Origin: an uncultured Acidiferrobacteraceae bacterium
Lineage (GTDB): Bacteria > Pseudomonadota > Gammaproteobacteria > Acidiferrobacterales > SZUA-150
Direction: 5' to 3'
DNA: 64,000 nucleotides
Assembly: GCA_913009895.1 (NCBI GenBank)
Contig: CAJVXY010000005.1
Coordinates: forward strand, 66,026 to 130,025
Positions 59,540 through 64,000 of this stretch are shown here, in pieces. How positions within the stretch are numbered: the stretch's first letter is position 1; every line of letters begins with the position of its first letter. The notes under the pieces were generated by a model. The model had not been told where the DNA came from. It did not search any database and worked only from the letters and a program-made list of their open reading frames with translations. A program made the position numbers and the translations under genes.

Positions 59540-61005
59540 AATGTGCATTAATCCATCCGGCATGGTCGCCTGAAGAAATATTTCCTTCCAAAACCGTTGC
59601 CTCACAAATCAATTACTGGCAACCGCTGGGTACCCTGTACGTGGGCGCCAGTCTGCTCAGGGCCGGTCATGAAGTAAAATTTTTTAACGGCGCATTCATG
59701 ACCCATGAAGAATTATTACAACAGCTAAAAGAATTCAAGCCGGATTTTGCCGGTCTTTATTCGACCACCTTCGGTTGGCCAAAGGCCGTAAAAACTGCCG
59801 ATGCCATTAAACAGATTGATAAAAAAATATTTACCTGTGTCGGCGGGCCTTACCCAATCGCCATGCAGGAGCAATGTCTAAACGACGAAAGTACAAACAT
59901 TGATGCGGTGATCACGGGCGAGGCAGAACTAACTATGGTCGAGTTACTGGCCCGGTTACAGCATGGTGAAGATCTCGAAGGTGTACTGGGCGTGGTTTTC
60001 AGGCAAGGTCTGAATATCATTAAAAACCCGCCGCGGCCGTTAAACGAAAACCTGGACGCACTGCCCTTCCCCGCCCGCGAGTTGTTAGGTGATATGAATC
60101 AATATATACCACCGCCGGCAACCTACAAACGAAAACCAGTGACCATTCTGATTACCTCCCGGGGATGCGATAGACGATGTATTTTTTGTTTTCAAATAGA
60201 TAAAGAAAGAAACAGTGGCAAGCGTGGCATCCGTTTCCGTAGTGTTGAAAATGTTTTGCTGGAAATCGAACTTTGCCTCAAGCAGGGTTACCGTGAGATC
60301 AAGTTTATTGACGATACCTTTACCGCCGATTATGACCGGGCCATGGCCATATGCCGGGAGATCAAAGCGCGGCGACTTGATTTCACCTGGTTCGCCTCTG
60401 CCTGTATTAACCAGGTGGACAAAACCCTGCTCCAGGCCATGAAGGACGCGGGTTGTTGGGCCATTCTGTTTGGTGCCGATAGTGGTGTCCAGAAAACCCT
60501 GAACGCACTCCGAAAAGCCACCACGCTCGAACAGATACGACGGGATGTGCGGGCAGCGAAAGCGGTTGGATTAAAAGTCAGCACCCCGTTTATATTCGGC
60601 GCACCGGGAGAAACGTTTGCCGACGGATTAAAAACCATAGACTTTGCCATCGAGCTGGACGCCGACCTGGCAAACTTTCATGCCCTGACACCTTTCCCCG
60701 GCACTTATCTTTATGACAACCTGGACAAGTTCGGGTCGGTCTCCGGCGACCTCTCGGATCGTAACTATCAATCAGCAGCGTTTGTCCCCTACTCCATGAC
60801 CCGCGATGAAATCCTGACCCTGCGGCAACTGGCGTTTAGACGCTTTTACTCCCGGCCGGCTTTTTTACTCAGAAAAGTACTGGCACTGAGAACATTAAAC
60901 GACTGCAAAGTCGCAGTCAGGGGAATCAAGAGCCTGTTCTGGTTATGGGCAGGTAAGCGCCTTTTTCAGAAACACAAACAGGGGGCGGTAACCCCAGCTA
61001 AATGA
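59536..61005 (+). CDS. B12-binding radical SAM enzyme
   Basis: Class B radical SAM protein of 489 residues. Residues about 1-180 form a cobalamin-binding domain (WQPLGTLYVGASLLRAGHEV, FAGLYSTTFGWPKAV, TGEAELTMVELL). The radical SAM core carries the cluster motif in SRGCDRRCIFCFQ (Cys-x3-Cys-x2-Cys), then EIKFIDDTFTADYDRAM and FGAPGETFADGLKTI. The C-terminal part is basic with aromatic patches. The family includes methyltransferases acting on unactivated carbons and BchE/HpnJ-type enzymes. Co-translation with the flavoenzyme suggests a common substrate. Confidence 0.9.
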   Translation: MKCALIHPAWSPEEIFPSKTVASQINYWQPLGTLYVGASLLRAGHEVKFFNGAFMTHEELLQQLKEFKPDFAGLYSTTFGWPKAVKTADAIKQIDKKIFTCVGGPYPIAMQEQCLNDESTNIDAVITGEAELTMVELLARLQHGEDLEGVLGVVFRQGLNIIKNPPRPLNENLDALPFPARELLGDMNQYIPPPATYKRKPVTILITSRGCDRRCIFCFQIDKERNSGKRGIRFRSVENVLLEIELCLKQGYREIKFIDDTFTADYDRAMAICREIKARRLDFTWFASACINQVDKTLLQAMKDAGCWAILFGADSGVQKTLNALRKATTLEQIRRDVRAAKAVGLKVSTPFIFGAPGETFADGLKTIDFAIELDADLANFHALTPFPGTYLYDNLDKFGSVSGDLSDRNYQSAAFVPYSMTRDEILTLRQLAFRRFYSRPAFLLRKVLALRTLNDCKVAVRGIKSLFWLWAGKRLFQKHKQGAVTPAK

Positions 61006-61086
61006 GTGCTCCTAATAGTTGACTAATTGGCAACTGTTGGCTATTAATGGCAAAGTTTGCAAACGATACGCGAGAGGTGGCTGACA

Positions 61087-61515
61087 ATGAACACTGTAAC
61101 ATTAAAAAATGCCTGTCATGATTTTGCAGAAGTTGCAGCGCCTTATTTGCATATTAATGATGACAAGCATTATGAAGAAACATTGCTTCTGATAGAAAGT
61201 CTCCTGCAAGAAACCGAAGACTCTTTAGACGATCCGATGAACGCCGTCATTGAACTACTCAGCCATTCCATCGAAGCTTACGAAAACAAGGATGACGCGT
61301 TAGCTGAATTTGAGGCTCGTACAATGGGACAACCTGCGGATCTGGCTATGTTACGCGTGCTAATGGATCAGCACGATCTTGGCACAGGAGATTTGCCAGA
61401 GATTGGTTCGAAGTCGATGGTCTCCCGTGTGTTATCAGGCGAAAGAAGCCTGAATAAAAAACACATTCAAGCACTATCACCACGCTTCAAAATAAACCCA
61501 GGACTTTTTTTCTGA
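61087..61515 (+). CDS. HigA-like antitoxin/regulator without a visible toxin
   Basis: Protein of 142 residues of the COG5499 HigA-type group: an N-terminal helical domain (YEETLLLIESLLQETEDS, VIELLSHSIEAYENKD) and a C-terminal Xre-like HTH (ADLAMLRVLMDQHDL, SKSMVSRVLSGERSL). GAGAGG precedes the ATG at 61087. Such genes normally follow a HigB or similar RNase toxin, but none is present within the 80 bases before it. It may be an orphan antitoxin. It lies next to the integron attC site, in the opposite direction to the cassette genes. Confidence 0.8.
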   Translation: MNTVTLKNACHDFAEVAAPYLHINDDKHYEETLLLIESLLQETEDSLDDPMNAVIELLSHSIEAYENKDDALAEFEARTMGQPADLAMLRVLMDQHDLGTGDLPEIGSKSMVSRVLSGERSLNKKHIQALSPRFKINPGLFF

Positions 61516-61574
61516 ACTTCAGCATCAAATAAATGGTGGTCTGTCCCTGATTGCCCTTTATAACTTCTAAACAA

Positions 61575-61647
61575 AATATAACGACCAAGCTGTGCGGCGT
61601 GAACGAAGCGCAGCGTAGTGAACGTCCGAACGAGCGCCTTGTTATGT
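61575..61647 (-). other. integron attC site (downstream of the OLD-family cassette)
   Basis: On the minus strand it begins with R'' ACATAAC (+ 61641-61647) and ends with R' GTTATAT (+ 61575-61581). The inner arms, GCTCGTTCGGACG and CGCCGCACAGC, pair with extra unpaired bases (GCT-C-GT-T-CGG-A-CG), the extrahelical bases typical of attC. It lies seven bases after the stop of the OLD-family gene. R'' is the exact complement of GTTATGT, the first bases of the same cassette at 63492-63498, as the cassette mechanism requires. Confidence 0.8.
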
Positions 61648-61653
61648 GCTGCT

Positions 61654-63468
61654 TTATACATTTACCATGCCAAGAAAATCTTGGAACATATCCGTAAACT
61701 CATATCTTTCTACTCCGTCCTCGGTATATTTTTCAACTTCTCTTATTTGTTCCGCACTCATTAAAACCCAATAGGTTTCTATTACATTAGATTGCCGTAT
61801 TCCTTTCTCTTGCCCGATAAGTGCTTTAGCATCATCGTTATCATTAAACGAAAATGTACTGCCTTCAGGAAGCTGTAGGCAGTCAATATGAATGTAATTT
61901 TCAGGTTCCCTGCGCCTTGTTAAGTATGCCTTGACATCTTCATTGTGAAGCTCGGCTAGATTTCGTATGTTTTGTTCTTCTTCTCTAGTTCCCTTGTCTG
62001 AATCCAGCAAGACACAGTAAGGTATATTGAATTGATCAGCGAGTTGCATAGTCCTCCAGTGCTTGATGTTTCCGCAACCTCCTATGGGTATAATCGCAAT
62101 GCGCTTATCTTCAAATGTATGCGCTAAATGACCCGCATCCTTCAGTTGAGATGCAGTATGATTTACAAACGCAACATCACCTTTCCCCTCCACAAGGAGC
62201 AAGGCTGTAGCATTTTGAGAAATTGGATCAGCCAATATCCCAAGCGAGTTTGCTATTTTCTCGAATACTTCATCAGTTCCTAAATCAACATTTATCTCTT
62301 CACCGTCTTTTTCAATAAACCTCAGACTTTCGAGTGGAAGCAGTCCTGCAAGTGCTGGAGTGTGAGTAGTAAGAAGTATTTGGCTATTTTCTGTGTGTGA
62401 TAATTCAAGGAATGCATTAATTAACATTTCTTGGTGATCGGGGTGTTGTGATGTCTCAGGTTCCTCGAAAGCAAAAATTATTTGATTACTTTGGCTTTCA
62501 CTTCGCCTTCTTTCAGCTTCAGCCCTGAAGAAATTAAGCAAAATTAGTCTTCTGACACCGCTACCTCTTTTATTGATACTAATATTATTTTCTGACTTTA
62601 TAGAAAGCTTAAATTGTGAGTCAAACTTTGGTTCTGACTTGAAGTCAGGTATTAATTGGCTAGCCAGATCAGGTGACATTTCTTGAAGTTTTTCTAGTGT
62701 TCTATTCGCCGTTTCAACTGCTTTTTCCCTGACTTGTTCTTTAATATATTCAAGTTCGTCATGTAGTTCTCCAAGAGCTTGTTGAACAGCAATTTTCATT
62801 GGGTCAGTCACTTCTCTATCATCATCTCTGCTTTGTCTATCTGATTGAAATAACGCATAGAGAGGCAGGTATGTTTTTATCGTGTCATATACTTTCTTAG
62901 TGTCTTCCTTATCAACCAATAATTCAGTAGTGATGTTATTAAGGTCACCAAGGCTTGCCCAAATTGCCTGTCGAATAGAAGAATTTAGATTGGCATTATA
63001 TGTATCAGAATCAATATCCAGCTCATTTGCCCTTGTTCGTAACTCAACCCTTTTAAGTGTCAATAAGTCTTGCCCTTGATTAACCGAGGGATGTTCGCAA
63101 ATTATGTAAACTTTATCTTTTGGCTTTGCAGCAGTTGCCGAAAAACTCTTCTTGATTTCTAACTTGCCATTTACGTTTAGTAAATGCTCTTCCCTTAATG
63201 CGGTGGGGTTGGCAGCATCAATAACTATTTCATCTGGCAGATCAGTGAAGATACAACTAATTTCTATTTTATTGTTGTTGGCGTTAATGTTTAAGTCATC
63301 TTTCTCACAAACAACCACAGAGTTATTAAAAAATATTTCAAGTGCCTCTAAAACTGATGACTTTCCTGCATCATTTTTCCCAATAAATGCGGTTAAATTA
63401 GATAAAGGAATTATTGTTTCAGTTTTGTAACCTCTGAAGTTACTAAGCTTGACACTTTCCAATCTCAT
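61654..63468 (-). CDS. OLD-family ATPase-TOPRIM nuclease in an integron cassette
   Basis: Protein of 604 residues. The N-terminal SMC-like ATPase has Walker A GKNDAGKSS (about 30-38), signature GSGVRRLILL, Walker B IIFAFEEPETSQHP and LLTTHTP. The C-terminal TOPRIM domain has LLVEGKGD and LLDSDKG metal-site acids. This layout is that of overcoming-lysogenisation-defect nucleases and their defence relatives (for example GajA), which cleave DNA on phage attack. AAGGA precedes the ATG. The start lies about 25 bases from the cassette boundary, as usual for cassettes. A promoter inside the cassette is not obvious. Confidence 0.9.
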   Translation of the reverse strand: MRLESVKLSNFRGYKTETIIPLSNLTAFIGKNDAGKSSVLEALEIFFNNSVVVCEKDDLNINANNNKIEISCIFTDLPDEIVIDAANPTALREEHLLNVNGKLEIKKSFSATAAKPKDKVYIICEHPSVNQGQDLLTLKRVELRTRANELDIDSDTYNANLNSSIRQAIWASLGDLNNITTELLVDKEDTKKVYDTIKTYLPLYALFQSDRQSRDDDREVTDPMKIAVQQALGELHDELEYIKEQVREKAVETANRTLEKLQEMSPDLASQLIPDFKSEPKFDSQFKLSIKSENNISINKRGSGVRRLILLNFFRAEAERRRSESQSNQIIFAFEEPETSQHPDHQEMLINAFLELSHTENSQILLTTHTPALAGLLPLESLRFIEKDGEEINVDLGTDEVFEKIANSLGILADPISQNATALLLVEGKGDVAFVNHTASQLKDAGHLAHTFEDKRIAIIPIGGCGNIKHWRTMQLADQFNIPYCVLLDSDKGTREEEQNIRNLAELHNEDVKAYLTRRREPENYIHIDCLQLPEGSTFSFNDNDDAKALIGQEKGIRQSNVIETYWVLMSAEQIREVEKYTEDGVERYEFTDMFQDFLGMVNV

Positions 63469-63491
63469 GATTAGTCCTTAGTTTCTATAGT

Positions 63492-63814
63492 ACATAACGA
63501 GGCTGTAGAAAAACCTCGAAAAACTGCCTTTTTTCAGCTTTTCGAGGCAATTGGCTTTTCTCTGGTCTATCAAATAATTTGCTCATGCGTTCACATATGA
63601 CTCTATGTGAAATGTTATTGTAAGCTTTAACAGAACCATTCAAATGCTTATTTTAAGCCCTTATTTCTTCTCTAAGAAATAATTCGAAAAAATTAGAGGT
63701 TTTTCTACAGCTTCAACGCCTGCTTCACCGGCTGCCGTGAGTGGCGCGTATTTTGCGGCTTTTTTGCAAAATGCGTGACGCTTACGGCAGTCCGCGTGCA
63801 AGCAATTGTTAGCC
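63492..63814 (-). other. integron attC site split by a MITE
   Basis: On the minus strand this site begins with R'' GGCTAAC (+ 63808-63814) and ends with R' GTTATGT (+ 63492-63498). Between are AATTGCTTGCACGCGGAC, which pairs with CCGGTGAAGCA leaving two extrahelical G, and the inner stem CTGCCGT / ACGGCAG with a GCATTTTGC / GCAAAAT loop stem. Removing the MITE (63499-63714) and one copy of its direct repeat restores a normal 104-bp attC ending GGCGTTATGT. Confidence 0.8.
63499..63714. mobile_element. MITE inserted in attC
   Basis: Non-coding 216-bp element with inverted ends GAGGCTGTAGAAAAACCTC and GAAGCTGTAGAAAAACCTC (18 of 19 match), flanked by AAC (63496-63498 and 63715-63717), or AACG if one end base is assigned to the target. 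The left subterminal region contains a further hairpin, CCTCGAAAA ... TTTTCGAGG. The ends are of a type seen in IS1182-like elements (inference). It interrupts attC exactly at the R' box. Confidence 0.78.
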
Positions 63815-63823
63815 TTGTTAATA

Positions 63824-64000
63824 TCATATTACTCTTGGTTTTATTTCTTTTTTTGCTATTTTTTGCAATATGATTTCTGTGATTGAAGCTACCAAAATGA
63901 ACCCAACAAGAATGTATACGACATAACCTGATCCCCTGCTTACATATATAAGAGCAAGGATCATTGCAATTAAACTTAATATAGCGGCAATCAAAACCAA
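63824..64000 (-). CDS. partial small membrane protein, probable cassette gene
   Basis: The minus-strand frame is open from the window edge to TGA at 63824-63826. It encodes a hydrophobic segment (LVLIAAILSLIAMILALIYV), then YVVYILVGFILVASITEIIL and a basic end (KIAKKEIKPRVI). There are two membrane helices in the visible part. The stop lies ten bases before the R'' of the split attC, so it is the gene of the upstream cassette. Its start is outside the window. Confidence 0.65.
   Translation of the reverse strand: MVLIAAILSLIAMILALIYVSRGSGYVVYILVGFILVASITEIILQKIAKKEIKPRVI

Overview
The window reads as a chromosomal segment of an uncultured or little-studied gammaproteobacterium. This rests on lipoprotein-rich gene content, AddA/AddB-type recombination helicases, NirBD/NasA nitrate assimilation, YeeE-TusA-DsrE sulfur proteins and an integron cassette. 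No rRNA or tRNA gene was seen, so the taxon is an inference.

Layout. 0-5.7 kb (+): secreted proteins and lipoproteins. A beta-propeller lipoprotein is cut by an in-frame amber codon, and a second lipoprotein with a near-identical promoter and signal peptide carries an 81-bp tandem repeat. 5.7-27.5 kb (mostly -): a loose collection of small lipoproteins, outer-membrane proteins, methyltransferases, toxin-antitoxin-like pairs and gene debris. It holds two MITE copies with target duplications, an IS3-family element and several genes broken by stops or frameshifts. It also holds dispersed copies of the 3' end of the addA-like gene and a recurring CTCTGACCC-type repeat just past gene 3' ends. 27.6-34 kb (-): addA-like and addB-like helicase-nucleases. 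34-38.3 kb: an EamA transporter, a DUF4139 protein, an amidohydrolase and a phospholipase A2-like protein. 38.3-50.3 kb: the nitrate assimilation block (nirB, nirD, nasA-like and a fused DmsB-DmsC subunit on -; narK and a phosphatase-kinase fusion on +), followed by mobA behind a nucleotidyltransferase module. 50.4-52.1 kb: dinB plus a miniature SRAP-like protein.

The most interesting block is 52.2-61.0 kb (+): a PAS-LuxR regulator behind a perfect FNR-type box, DsrE-like small proteins, an ArnT-like membrane glycosyltransferase, a YeeE/YedE thiosulfate-type permease, a TusA-like sulfur carrier, two paralogous single-pass small membrane proteins, a UGM/protoporphyrinogen-oxidase-like flavoenzyme and a B12-binding radical SAM enzyme. 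The same 20-bp inverted repeat lies before the regulator and before the second DsrE-like gene. I infer a coregulated sulfur-uptake, sulfur-relay and lipid or glycan modification system; its product cannot be read from the sequence.

The right edge (61.5-64 kb) is part of an integron cassette array read on the minus strand. An OLD-family ATPase-nuclease gene lies between two attC sites, and the boundary sequences match the cassette rule (TTATGT at its start, ACATAAC as R'' of its attC). The upstream attC has been split at its R' box by a 216-bp MITE.
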